Source: Microvirga brassicacearum (GTDB lineage Bacteria > Pseudomonadota > Alphaproteobacteria > Rhizobiales > Beijerinckiaceae). From it: 43,390 nt of DNA. Location of the stretch: assembly GCF_008757455.1 (NCBI RefSeq), contig NZ_VCMV01000038.1, positions 1 through 43,390 on the forward strand, read 5' to 3'. Shown in pieces: positions 31,076 through 38,540 of the stretch. The first letter of the stretch is position 1; every line of letters begins with the position of its first letter. A program made the translations under genes and the position numbers. Under the pieces are notes generated by a model. That model ran no database searches and was not told the DNA's origin. It saw only the letters and a list, made by a program, of their open reading frames with translations.

Positions 31076-32602
31076 ATGCTCAAAAAATTCGTCTCGGTGG
31101 GCGGATGGACGCTCGTCTCCCGCCTCACCGGCTTCATCCGCGACGTCATCCTGGCCGCCGTGATGGGCGCCGGGCCGATCGCCGACGCCTTCCTCGTCGC
31201 CTTCCGAATTCCCAACCATTTCCGCGCCATTTTCAGCGAGGGCGCTTTCAACAGCGCCTTCCTGCCGACCTACGCGCAAGTGCTGGAGACGGACGGTGAG
31301 ACGCGTGCGCGCTCGTTTGCCAGCCGCGTCACGACGCTGATGCTCATCGTGCAGATCGGGCTGCTGGCCATCGCCCTCGTGGCGATGCCGGTTGTCGTCA
31401 CGCTGCTGGCGCCGGGCTTCCCGGCCGACCCGGCCAAATTCGACCTGGCGGTGACGCTCACGCGGATCACCTTCCCGTATCTCCTATTCATCACGCTGGT
31501 GACGATCCTCTCCGCCATCCTCAATGCCCATGATCGGTTCGCGGCGGCGGCGGCGGCTCCCGTCCTGCTCAACGTGTCGCTCATCGCCGCGCTGACGCTG
31601 GCGTTCCTGTTTCCGACCGCCGGACACGCGGCGGCCTGGGGCGTTGCTCTCGCGGGCATCCTCGAATTGCTGCTGGTCTGGCTCGCGGCGAAGCGCTTGA
31701 AGGCAGTGCCGGAGATCGAGAAACCTCGCCTCGATCCCGCCATGCGACGCTTCTTCAAAACGCTCGGGCCTGCGGTGATCGGCTCAGCCGGCGTGCAGCT
31801 CGCATTGTTCGCCGATACCATCATCGCGTCCTTCCTCCCGACCGGTGCCGTGTCGGCACTCTATTACGCAGATCGCATCTATCAGCTTCCGCTCGGCGTC
31901 ATCGGCATCGCGGCCGGCACGGTGCTGCTGCCGGAGATGAGCCGGCGCATTGCGGCGGGGGATCCCGACGCGGCACATCGTTCGCAGAACCGCGCCATCG
32001 GCCTGACCCTGGCGCTCGCCGCGCCCTTCGTCGTCGCCTTCATCACCCTGCCGGAACTCATCATGTCGGCCCTGTTCCAGCGCGGCGCGTTCGATGCGAC
32101 AGCGGCCGCCCGCTCAGGCGCGGTGCTCGCAGCCTACGCCATCGGCCTTCCGGCCGCGGTGCTGATCCGTTCGGCGGTGGCAAGTTTCTATGCGCGCTCC
32201 GATACCCTGACACCGCTCATCGCATCGCTGGCAGCCGTGGCGGTGAATGTCGTCATCAAGATCACGCTGATGGACACCTATGGCGTCGTCGGCCTCGCGC
32301 TGGGCACCGCGGCGGGGATCTGGATCAATCTGGCGCTGCTCGTCATTCTGGCAACGCGGCGTAACTGGATGGCGCCGAGCGCGCAGCTCGGACGCATCCT
32401 CGCAGCCATCGCCGGGGCAACGATCTTGCTGGCGCTTTTCGCCTGGTTCGCGCCAGCGCCGCTTTCCGCTTTTGCCGCGGCGTTGCCGCGGTGGCGCAGC
32501 GAAATTCTGCTCGTCATCGTGGGAGCCGGCGGCTCCATCGTCTATGGCGCGAGTCTGCTCACGGGGCTGAAGCTCGCCGGGGTGAAACTCGCGCGGCGCT
32601 AG
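31076..32602 (+). CDS. murJ: MurJ lipid II flippase (MviN family)
   Basis: A 508-residue inner-membrane protein with about 14 transmembrane helices. It shows the MOP-superfamily signature of MurJ: FVSVGGWTLVSRLTGFIRDV at the start, AFRIPNHFRAIFSEGAFNSA, then YYADRIYQLPLGVIGIAAGT and LPEMSR. It flips lipid-linked peptidoglycan precursor across the membrane and is normally essential. The family Arg residues in the central cavity (SRLTGFIRD, FRIPN) are present. It follows the GT2 gene by three bases, so the two are co-transcribed. Immediately after the stop begins the first composite repeat. Confidence 0.94.
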   Translation: MLKKFVSVGGWTLVSRLTGFIRDVILAAVMGAGPIADAFLVAFRIPNHFRAIFSEGAFNSAFLPTYAQVLETDGETRARSFASRVTTLMLIVQIGLLAIALVAMPVVVTLLAPGFPADPAKFDLAVTLTRITFPYLLFITLVTILSAILNAHDRFAAAAAAPVLLNVSLIAALTLAFLFPTAGHAAAWGVALAGILELLLVWLAAKRLKAVPEIEKPRLDPAMRRFFKTLGPAVIGSAGVQLALFADTIIASFLPTGAVSALYYADRIYQLPLGVIGIAAGTVLLPEMSRRIAAGDPDAAHRSQNRAIGLTLALAAPFVVAFITLPELIMSALFQRGAFDATAAARSGAVLAAYAIGLPAAVLIRSAVASFYARSDTLTPLIASLAAVAVNVVIKITLMDTYGVVGLALGTAAGIWINLALLVILATRRNWMAPSAQLGRILAAIAGATILLALFAWFAPAPLSAFAAALPRWRSEILLVIVGAGGSIVYGASLLTGLKLAGVKLARR

Positions 32603-32622
32603 TTCGTGCGAACCGACGCGCT

Positions 32623-32743
32623 CCCCTCACCCGCGCCTGCGGCGCGACCTCTCCCCACAGGGGAGAGGTGAGAGGAGGCGCACAAATGGCGCGGGAACCG
32701 CCCACCTCTCCGGGGAGAGGTCGAGCGAAGCGAGGGTGAGGGG
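32623..32743. repeat. Composite palindromic repeat, left copy
   Basis: Made of element A (CCCTCACCCGCGCCTGCGGC then CTCTCCCCACAGGGGAGAGG) and element B (ATGGCGCGGGAACCGCCCAC then GGGGAGAGGTCGAGCGAAGC and GAGGGTGAGGGG). A and B are roughly inverse complements, so the whole unit can fold. A second copy, with the same A-spacer-B order, lies at 33107-33288 on the far side of the DUF559 gene. Confidence 0.85.
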
Positions 32744-32751
32744 TTGGCGCA

Positions 32752-33105
32752 TCACAGAAAAGCGCGATGTTCCAGCTCAGCCAGGATGGTCTCCATGACG
32801 TCATCGATATTGGCCAAGATTTCTGCATTCGTGATCCGCAGAACATGGAAGCCACAGGATTCGAGGATATGCGTCCTCTCGGCATCGTAAGCCAACTCGG
32901 AATCCATCGAATGAGTCGCGCCATCGACTTCAACAATCAACCGAGCATCCAGGCAGATGAAATCGACAATGAACCGGTCGACGACATGCTGACGACGAAA
33001 CTTCCAGCGGGCGAGGCTCCGGTTCCGCACCGCGCGCCAAAGAACGGCCTCGGCGTCCGTTTGCTGCTTGCGAAGCTGTCTTGCGCGCTGCACGAACCGC
33101 CGCAT
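32752..33105 (-). CDS. DUF559 endonuclease-like protein
   Basis: A 117-residue protein of the DUF559 family, related to the very-short-patch-repair (Vsr)/restriction-endonuclease fold. Motifs are RQLRKQQTDAEAVLWRAVRN, WKFRRQHVVDRFIVDFICLD, ARLIVEVDGATHSMDSELAY and DAERTHILESCGFHVLRITN, where the D...E-x-D pattern of a nuclease core is intact. The natural start is the ATG at 33105; an upstream extension would run into the repeat. The gene occupies nearly all the space between two copies of a composite palindromic repeat, nine bases from one and two from the other. The function of DUF559 is unknown; DNA nicking is the usual guess. Confidence 0.88.
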   Translation of the reverse strand: MRRFVQRARQLRKQQTDAEAVLWRAVRNRSLARWKFRRQHVVDRFIVDFICLDARLIVEVDGATHSMDSELAYDAERTHILESCGFHVLRITNAEILANIDDVMETILAELEHRAFL

Positions 33106-33106
33106 T

Positions 33107-33288
33107 CCCTCACCCGCGCCTACGGCGCGACCTCTCCCCACTGGGGAGAGGTTAAGAGAAGTGATACTTTATTGCAATAACGTCCCGATCCGCCCGGATC
33201 GACACATAACGCTCCGATCCGCACAATGGCGCGGGAACCGCCCACCTCTCCCCGCCGGGGAGAGGTCGAGCGAAGCGAGGGTGAGGGG
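33107..33288. repeat. Composite palindromic repeat, right copy
   Basis: The same A-B element as at 32623-32743. Element A starts CCCTCACCCGCGCCTACGGC, element B includes ATGGCGCGGGAACCGCCCAC and ends GAGGGTGAGGGG. The spacer between A and B is about 70 bases longer than in the left copy and is unrelated. Both copies lie in the same orientation. Confidence 0.85.
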
Positions 33289-33316
33289 GCGCCCTCCGGC
33301 TCGCTTCGCTAACGGA

Positions 33317-34192
33317 TCATGCGGCGCTCTTGTCGTGCGCGAACGCCCAGTACAATTCGCGCGCCCGGCGATAGAAGCGGCCCGGCTGCAGGTTGCGGTC
33401 GTCGATGCGCAGGATCGGCATGACCTTCGAATAATTGCCCGAGATGAAGATCTCGTCCGCCCCCGCGAAATCCTCGTAGCGCAAGGTCGACTCGACAACC
33501 TCGATGTTGTCGTCGCGCAGAAGCTGGATCACGCGCTGGCGGGTGATCCCGTTCAGGAAGCTGCCATTTGCATAAGGCGTATGAACGACACCGTCTTTCG
33601 CCATGAAGACGTTCGACGTTCCGGTTTCGGCGACATTGCCAAGCGCATCGCAAACGAGTGCATTATCGAATCCCTTCTCCTTCGCCTCGCGGATGACGCG
33701 GGCGTTGTTCGGATAGAGGCAGCCGGCCTTGGAATCGGTCGGCATGGATTCCAGCGTCGGCCGCCGGAAGCTCGATTTCATCACCGACAGGCCGCCTGGC
33801 ACCGGCATGGGCGCCTCGAAGAGCGACAGGCAGAACTGTGTCGAATCCGGATCGGGCACGATGGTCGCAAGGCCCTCGGCCTCGCCCCAATACATCGGCT
33901 TCAGGTAAAGCGCCGTATCGGGTGCGAATTTCTTCACGCCCTCCCGCACGAGTTCGACGATGCGCTTAGGATCCATGGTCGGCTCGAGCCCGATGACCCT
34001 GGCGGAGCGATTCACCCGCTCGGCGTGCCGGTCGATATCCGGCATGACGCCTTCGAAGAACCGCGCGCCGTCGAAGACGGAGGAACCGAGCCAGGACACA
34101 TGCGAGCGCGGCCCGATGAGCGGCGGGTTGCCCTCATGCCAGGCGCCATTGAACCAGTTCCACGTCTGCGAATGCCAAGCCACTTGTTTCAT
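33317..34192 (-). CDS. Class IV (branched-chain-type) aminotransferase
   Basis: A 291-residue PLP enzyme of fold-type IV. The Lys-PLP site is Lys155 in PTDSKAGCLYPNNARVIREA, and Glu189 in GNVAETGTSNVFM protonates the pyridine nitrogen. GSSVFDGARFFEG and ITRQRVIQLLRDDNIEVVES are family blocks. It is closest in pattern to IlvE-like branched-chain aminotransferases, which interconvert Leu/Ile/Val and their 2-oxo acids with glutamate. D-amino-acid transaminase and aminodeoxychorismate lyase are alternatives, but the length and YLKPMYWGEAEG favour the branched-chain group. It stands alone, with a weak ribosome site (ACAGGG). Confidence 0.88.
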   Translation of the reverse strand: MKQVAWHSQTWNWFNGAWHEGNPPLIGPRSHVSWLGSSVFDGARFFEGVMPDIDRHAERVNRSARVIGLEPTMDPKRIVELVREGVKKFAPDTALYLKPMYWGEAEGLATIVPDPDSTQFCLSLFEAPMPVPGGLSVMKSSFRRPTLESMPTDSKAGCLYPNNARVIREAKEKGFDNALVCDALGNVAETGTSNVFMAKDGVVHTPYANGSFLNGITRQRVIQLLRDDNIEVVESTLRYEDFAGADEIFISGNYSKVMPILRIDDRNLQPGRFYRRARELYWAFAHDKSAA

Positions 34193-34313
34193 CCCTGTCG
34201 GTCGATAATGACGGCCGTATCGAAGGCCCTGTCGGCGAGCGCGTCAATTGCGCGAGACGCGCCGGTTCATGAAGTCTTGTGATCGGTCGCACGCGCAACG
34301 CTGATCGATCGGG

Positions 34314-35696
34314 TTACTTTGCAAGAGTTGCCAGAATGCGCGCCCAGGAGCGGGTGCCCTTGTGGAAGCTCTTGAGGTCGTATTTTTCGTTGGGCGAGTG
34401 GATGCGGTCGTCATCCAGGCCGAAACCGACGAACAGGGTGTCGAGGCCGAGAATGCGCTTGAAATCCCCGCCGATCGGGATCGAGCCGCCCATGCCGATG
34501 ACGATCGGATCCGCCTGCCACTCGTCGCGCAACGCACCCTTGGCGGCGGTCAGCGCCGGAAAGTCGTGCGGCAGCATCTGCGCGCGCGAACCCTTGTGCC
34601 GAATGAACTCCACCGAGCAATCGGATGGGATGCGCTCTTCGACGAAGGCCTGAAAATTCTTCGAGATCGCAGCCGGATCCTGATCGCCGACGAGGCGGAA
34701 CGAGATCTTGCAGCGTGCCTCGGCCGCAATCACCGTCTTGGTGCCCTCGCCCGTATAGCCGCCGATGATCCCGTTGACGTCGCAGGTCGGCCGCGACTGG
34801 ATCTGCTCGATCAGCATGCGGCCTTTTTCGCCGGCCGAATGCCTGAGGCCGATCTGGCCCAGAAATTCCTCTTCGGTGAGGTTCAGCTTCTTCCACTGTT
34901 CCAATACCTGCGTGGGCGTTTCAGGCACGCCGTCGTAGAAGTCCTTGATGGTGATCCGGCCGTTCTCGTCGTGAACCGCCGCGATGATCTTCGACAGGAC
35001 GTGGATCGGATTGCGGGCCGCACCCCCGAACGAGCCGGAATGCAAGTCGCGATCGGCACAGCGCACGATCACCTCCTCATACACCATGCCGCGCAGCGAT
35101 GAAGTGATGGCGGGGGTGTTCTGATCCCACATGCCGGTATCGCAGACGAGGGCCACATCGGCCTTCAACTCCTGCTTGTTGGCCTCGACGAATTCGGGCA
35201 GGAATTTCGACCCGTCTTCCTCGGCGCCCTCGATCAGGAATGTGATGTTGATGGGCAGCGAGCCGGTCACGGCCTTCCAGGCCCGGCAGGCTTCGACGAA
35301 GGTCAGCACCTGGCCCTTGTCGTCCGAGGCGCCGCGCGCGGAAATGACCTTTCGGCCATCCGGCAGCGTCGCCATCTTCGGCTCGAATGGCGGCGTCTGC
35401 CATTGATCGAGCGGGTCGACGGGCTGCACGTCATAATGGCCGTAGAACAGCACATGCGGCTTTGCTTCGCCCTTCACATGCCCGACCACCGCAGGATGGC
35501 CGCCGGTCTCGCGTAAGGTCGCGTCGATGCCAAAACCCTTCAGCTCATCGACCAGCCACTGCCCCGCCTTTCGGCAATCGTCCTTGTAGGCCGGATCGGT
35601 CGAGATCGAGGGAATCTTCAGCCAGTGGAAAAGCCGATCGAGGGAGGTGTCGAGATCGGCATCGATCTTGGCGAGGACTTGGTCGAGCTGGGACAT
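34314..35696 (-). CDS. M20 family dipeptidase
   Basis: A 460-residue zinc dipeptidase of the M20 family (CNDP/DapE-like). Metal and catalytic residues lie in HVLFYGHYDVQPVD (His, Asp), ARGASDDKGQVL (Asp bridging), LIEGAEEDGSKFL (Glu-Glu), CDTGMWD (Asp) and RIHSPNEKYDL near the C-terminus (His). A dimerisation lid domain lies around 190-300, including ADRDLHSGSFGGAARNPIHV. It hydrolyses dipeptides in the cytoplasm. The ATG at 35696 is chosen because the frame upstream overlaps the promoter and coding region of the divergent secreted-protein gene and has no family similarity. Confidence 0.92.
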   Translation of the reverse strand: MSQLDQVLAKIDADLDTSLDRLFHWLKIPSISTDPAYKDDCRKAGQWLVDELKGFGIDATLRETGGHPAVVGHVKGEAKPHVLFYGHYDVQPVDPLDQWQTPPFEPKMATLPDGRKVISARGASDDKGQVLTFVEACRAWKAVTGSLPINITFLIEGAEEDGSKFLPEFVEANKQELKADVALVCDTGMWDQNTPAITSSLRGMVYEEVIVRCADRDLHSGSFGGAARNPIHVLSKIIAAVHDENGRITIKDFYDGVPETPTQVLEQWKKLNLTEEEFLGQIGLRHSAGEKGRMLIEQIQSRPTCDVNGIIGGYTGEGTKTVIAAEARCKISFRLVGDQDPAAISKNFQAFVEERIPSDCSVEFIRHKGSRAQMLPHDFPALTAAKGALRDEWQADPIVIGMGGSIPIGGDFKRILGLDTLFVGFGLDDDRIHSPNEKYDLKSFHKGTRSWARILATLAK

Positions 35697-35848
35697 GATG
35701 CGGGAGCCTGATGAGTTCGCGGGCGAACAGGTAGCCCCAGGATGGCCGCAGCCGCAAGCCTCCCCGTCGAAAACCATTTGTGAGCCTTCTCGGGGAGTGA
35801 GATATTGTAGGCGCTGCAGCATGTTGGCTGCTGGTTTTGGAGGTCGAA

Positions 35849-36307
35849 ATGAGAAAGCTCGCGCTCTGTGCCGGTGCTGCCCTCGTCGTCCTTGGCAGTG
35901 TTGAATCCGCTGATGCTCAGGTCCGCCAGCGCTACGGCTACTATGGCGCTCGCTGGGGAAGCCCCTACGTCTACCGCGGCTCAAGGTGGAACGGCGGCGC
36001 CGTAGCCGCAGGCCTTGTCGGCGGGCTCGTGCTCGGCGGGCTTGCGGCAGCCGCCGCCACGCCGGCCTATTCCTATCCGTATGGCTATGGTTATCCATAC
36101 GGGTATGGGTACCAGCCATCCTATGGTGGCTATTACTATCCGGCTCCTGTTGCCAGGCCGTATTATGGCTACAGCCCTGCCCCGTATTACGGTGGGGGCG
36201 TGGTTTACCCGGCCGACCCGTACGCTGCACCTCATGAGATTCGAGGCGGCTATCGGACCTTCTATCGGCCGGGCTACGGGCGGGTGATCGTCGGCTCGCC
36301 CTACTGA
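35849..36307 (+). CDS. Secreted Tyr/Gly/Pro-rich protein
   Basis: A 152-residue exported protein. A clear signal peptide (MRKLALCAGAALVVLGSVES then ADA|QV) is followed by a hydrophobic Gly/Ala segment (GAVAAGLVGGLVLGGLAAAA). A long low-complexity region is built of Tyr, Gly and Pro repeats (YPYGYGYPYGYGYQPSYGGY). The end is more ordered, with EIRGGYRTFYRPGYG. GGAGG precedes the ATG by six bases. Short YG-rich secreted proteins are common in Hyphomicrobiales and may coat the envelope or bind polysaccharide or metal, but no function is established. It is divergent from the M20 peptidase and convergent with the HerA-like ATPase gene. Confidence 0.8.
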   Translation: MRKLALCAGAALVVLGSVESADAQVRQRYGYYGARWGSPYVYRGSRWNGGAVAAGLVGGLVLGGLAAAAATPAYSYPYGYGYPYGYGYQPSYGGYYYPAPVARPYYGYSPAPYYGGGVVYPADPYAAPHEIRGGYRTFYRPGYGRVIVGSPY

Positions 36308-36331
36308 GCGGGAAAGATCGCCCGCGGACGT

Positions 36332-37870
36332 CTACCGTCGCAGCAGCCCACCAAGGGTTCCGCGCACGATGGCGCGGCCGATGGAGCTGCCCTGACGGCC
36401 GCCGAGCGATTTGCCGATCTGCGCCGCCAGCGATCCGACCGTCTGGTTGACGACGGTGCGGGTGACCTCGCGCGTCACGCGCTGGGTCACCGTCATCGAG
36501 CCCTTGCGCGCGCCGGCGGTGCCGAACAGGCCGCCGAGCATGTCCAGAATGCTACCGCCGCCCTCCGCCGCCTGTGCGTCGGTGGCGGCTTTTTCGGCGC
36601 GCTTCGCCAGCATTTCGTAAGCCGAATCCGAATCGATCGTCTGTTCGTATTTGCCCCGGAGCACGCTCGCGGCGATGATGGCCTGACGCTCCGCATCGCT
36701 GATCGGCCCGACCTGCGCCATCGGCGGCGCGATCAGCGTGCGCTCCACCATCGAGGGCGAGCCCTTGCCCTCGAGCGTCGACACCAAAGCCTCGCCGACG
36801 CCAAGTTCGGTGATGGCTTTCTCGGTGTCGAAGGCCGGGTTCTGGCGGAAGGTCTGCGCCGCCACGCGCACCGCTTTCTGCTCCCGCGGCGTGTAGGCGC
36901 GAAGCGCGTGCTGCACGCGATTGCCGAGCTGCGCCAGCACCGATTCCGGCACGTCGACCGGGTTCTGCGTGATGAAATAGACGCCAACGCCTTTCGAGCG
37001 GATGAGGCGCACGACGCGCTCGACCGTCTCGACCAGAACCTTCGGCGCGTCGCTGAAAAGAAGATGCGCTTCGTCGAAGAAGAACACGAGTTTCGGCTGA
37101 TCGAGATCGCCGACTTCGGGCAGTTCCTCGAACAATTCCGACATGAGCCAGAGCAGGAACGTCGCGTAGAGACGCGGATTGTTCATGAGCTTGTCGGCGG
37201 CCAGAATGTTGATGACGCCGCGACCATCCCGGTCCTTGCGCATCAGGTCCTTGATGTCGAGCGCCGGTTCGCCGAGGAATTCCTCGCCCTGCTGGTTTTC
37301 AAGCACCAGCAGCTGTCGTTGAATGGTGCCGATCGTCGCCTTGGAGACATTGCCGTAGGTCGTGGTGAGCGTTTGCGCATTTTCCGCGACGAGTTGCAGC
37401 AGCGCCCGCAAATCCTTGAGATCCATGAGCAGGAGACCCTGTTCGTCGGCGATGCGAAAGGCGATGTTGAGAACGCCTTCCTGCGTGTCGTTGAGATCGA
37501 GCAGGCGCGACAGGAGCAGCGGCCCCATTTCGGACACCGTGGCGCGCACCCGGTGACCCTGCTCGCCGAACAGGTCCCAGAACACGACCGGAAAACGGTC
37601 CGACACGTAATCGACGCCGATATCCTTGGCGCGCTTCACGAACGCGTCCTTGCTGTTGCCGGGCGCGGCCACACCGGAGAGATCGCCCTTGATGTCGGCG
37701 GCAAAGACGGGGACGCCGGCATTGGAGAAGCCCTCGGCCAAGACCTGCAGGGATACCGTCTTGCCGGTGCCGGTCGCGCCCGTGATGAGGCCGTGCCGGT
37801 TGGCGAGCGTCAGATCGAGATATTCGGGTTTGGTGCTTTTGCCGATAAGGATCTTGCCGTCTTCGAGCAT
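36332..37870 (-). CDS. HerA-like ATPase (DUF853 family)
   Basis: A 512-residue FtsK-HerA superfamily ATPase of the DUF853 family (YjgR-like). Walker A is at 31-38 (GATGTGKT) and Walker B lies in [33 protein letters not shown] is the family sensor region. The C-terminal 120 residues hold Gly/Ala-rich helices ([40 protein letters not shown]), which look amphipathic. It is likely a cytoplasmic hexameric DNA translocase; no nuclease partner (NurA-like) is adjacent. The biological role is unknown. GGAG lies about seven bases before the ATG. Confidence 0.9.
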   Translation of the reverse strand: MLEDGKILIGKSTKPEYLDLTLANRHGLITGATGTGKTVSLQVLAEGFSNAGVPVFAADIKGDLSGVAAPGNSKDAFVKRAKDIGVDYVSDRFPVVFWDLFGEQGHRVRATVSEMGPLLLSRLLDLNDTQEGVLNIAFRIADEQGLLLMDLKDLRALLQLVAENAQTLTTTYGNVSKATIGTIQRQLLVLENQQGEEFLGEPALDIKDLMRKDRDGRGVINILAADKLMNNPRLYATFLLWLMSELFEELPEVGDLDQPKLVFFFDEAHLLFSDAPKVLVETVERVVRLIRSKGVGVYFITQNPVDVPESVLAQLGNRVQHALRAYTPREQKAVRVAAQTFRQNPAFDTEKAITELGVGEALVSTLEGKGSPSMVERTLIAPPMAQVGPISDAERQAIIAASVLRGKYEQTIDSDSAYEMLAKRAEKAATDAQAAEGGGSILDMLGGLFGTAGARKGSMTVTQRVTREVTRTVVNQTVGSLAAQIGKSLGGRQGSSIGRAIVRGTLGGLLRR

Positions 37871-37999
37871 CGTTTATCTCCGGTACCGGACTCGACTTTA
37901 AGGAAAGGCCCCGTCCGATTCTACTGCCCGGCTCACTTGATTTAACGGGCTCGCACAGCGAACTATCGTCTCAACCTGGAAAACCTGAAGGAGAATCAC

Positions 38000-38380
38000 G
38001 TGGAAGAGCTCATCGCACGGGTGACGCAAAAGACCGGCCTCGACGCTGCGACCGCCGAGACGGCGATCGGCATCATTCTGGCCTTTCTCCAGAAGGATGG
38101 CCCCGCGGCCGAGGTCAACCAGCTCATCGCGGCTCTTCCGGGCGCCGAGGATGCCATCGCGAAGGCAGGATCCGGCGGTGGTGGCGGCATTATGGGCATG
38201 GTGGGATCGATGGGCGGCGGGGTCATGGCGCTCGGCACCCGATTGATGGGCGCGGGGGTCTCCATGGGCCAGATGCAGCCCCTCGGCCACGAGCTTCTGG
38301 CCTACGGCCGTGAAAAGGCCGGCGAGGACGTGATCGGGCCCATCGTCGGGGCGATCCCTGGATTGTCGCAATTCGTTTGA
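38000..38380 (+). CDS. Conserved hypothetical protein, GTG start, Gly-rich hydrophobic core
   Basis: A 126-residue protein with a GTG start preceded by GAAGGAG at seven bases. The N-terminal helix bundle EELIARVTQKTGLDAATAET through IILAFLQKDGPAAEVNQLI and ALPGAEDAI resembles DUF2267/DUF2780-like folds, though I would not assign it firmly. A glycine-rich hydrophobic segment (GGGGGIMGMVGSMGGGVMAL) follows, then a second helical part ending IVGAIPGLSQFV. It lies between the HerA-like ATPase (divergent) and the mutA leader arrays. The function is unknown. Confidence 0.7.
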   Translation: MEELIARVTQKTGLDAATAETAIGIILAFLQKDGPAAEVNQLIAALPGAEDAIAKAGSGGGGGIMGMVGSMGGGVMALGTRLMGAGVSMGQMQPLGHELLAYGREKAGEDVIGPIVGAIPGLSQFV

Positions 38381-38388
38381 GGCGAAGA

Positions 38389-38418
38389 GGCGAATGGTGA
38401 GTGGCGAATGGCGAATGG
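38389..38418 (+). repeat. Short heptamer array, inverted relative to 38447-38530
   Basis: Four units of a heptamer (GGCGAAT, GGTGAGT, GGCGAAT, GGCGAAT) plus two bases. These are the reverse complements of ATTCGCC and ACTCACC units in the longer array 30 bases downstream, so the two arrays can pair as a long hairpin. Confidence 0.85.
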
Positions 38419-38446
38419 AAGGGGCCATCGCCGCGACAACTGCTAC

Positions 38447-38530
38447 TCTCACCACTCGCCACTCGCCACTCGCCACTCACCACTCACTACTCACCACTCA
38501 CCATTCGCCACTCGCCACTCGCCATTCGCA
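38447..38530 (+). repeat. Tandem heptamer array (ACTCRCC)n before mutA
   Basis: Twelve consecutive seven-base units, mostly ACTCGCC or ACTCACC with ATTCGCC variants, ending ten bases before the mutA ATG. The array keeps a frame open (translating as RHSPLAT-like repeats), so it also adds an apparent 49-residue extension to mutA. It has the form of a variable-number tandem repeat. Confidence 0.9.
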
Positions 38531-38540
38531 CAGAGCCGCC

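Noticed and set aside
35697..36230. 178-residue N-terminal extension of the M20 dipeptidase
   Set aside because: The extension is antisense to a well-supported secreted protein and is low complexity; M20 similarity starts right at MSQLDQVLAK.
38447..38530. Possible CRISPR-like array
   Set aside because: Units are seven bases with no spacers and there are no cas genes; it is a tandem repeat.
38394..38540. 49-residue N-terminal extension of mutA
   Set aside because: It is translated heptamer repeat; MutA homologues start near MTDPAL. Kept only as a note because the frame is open.
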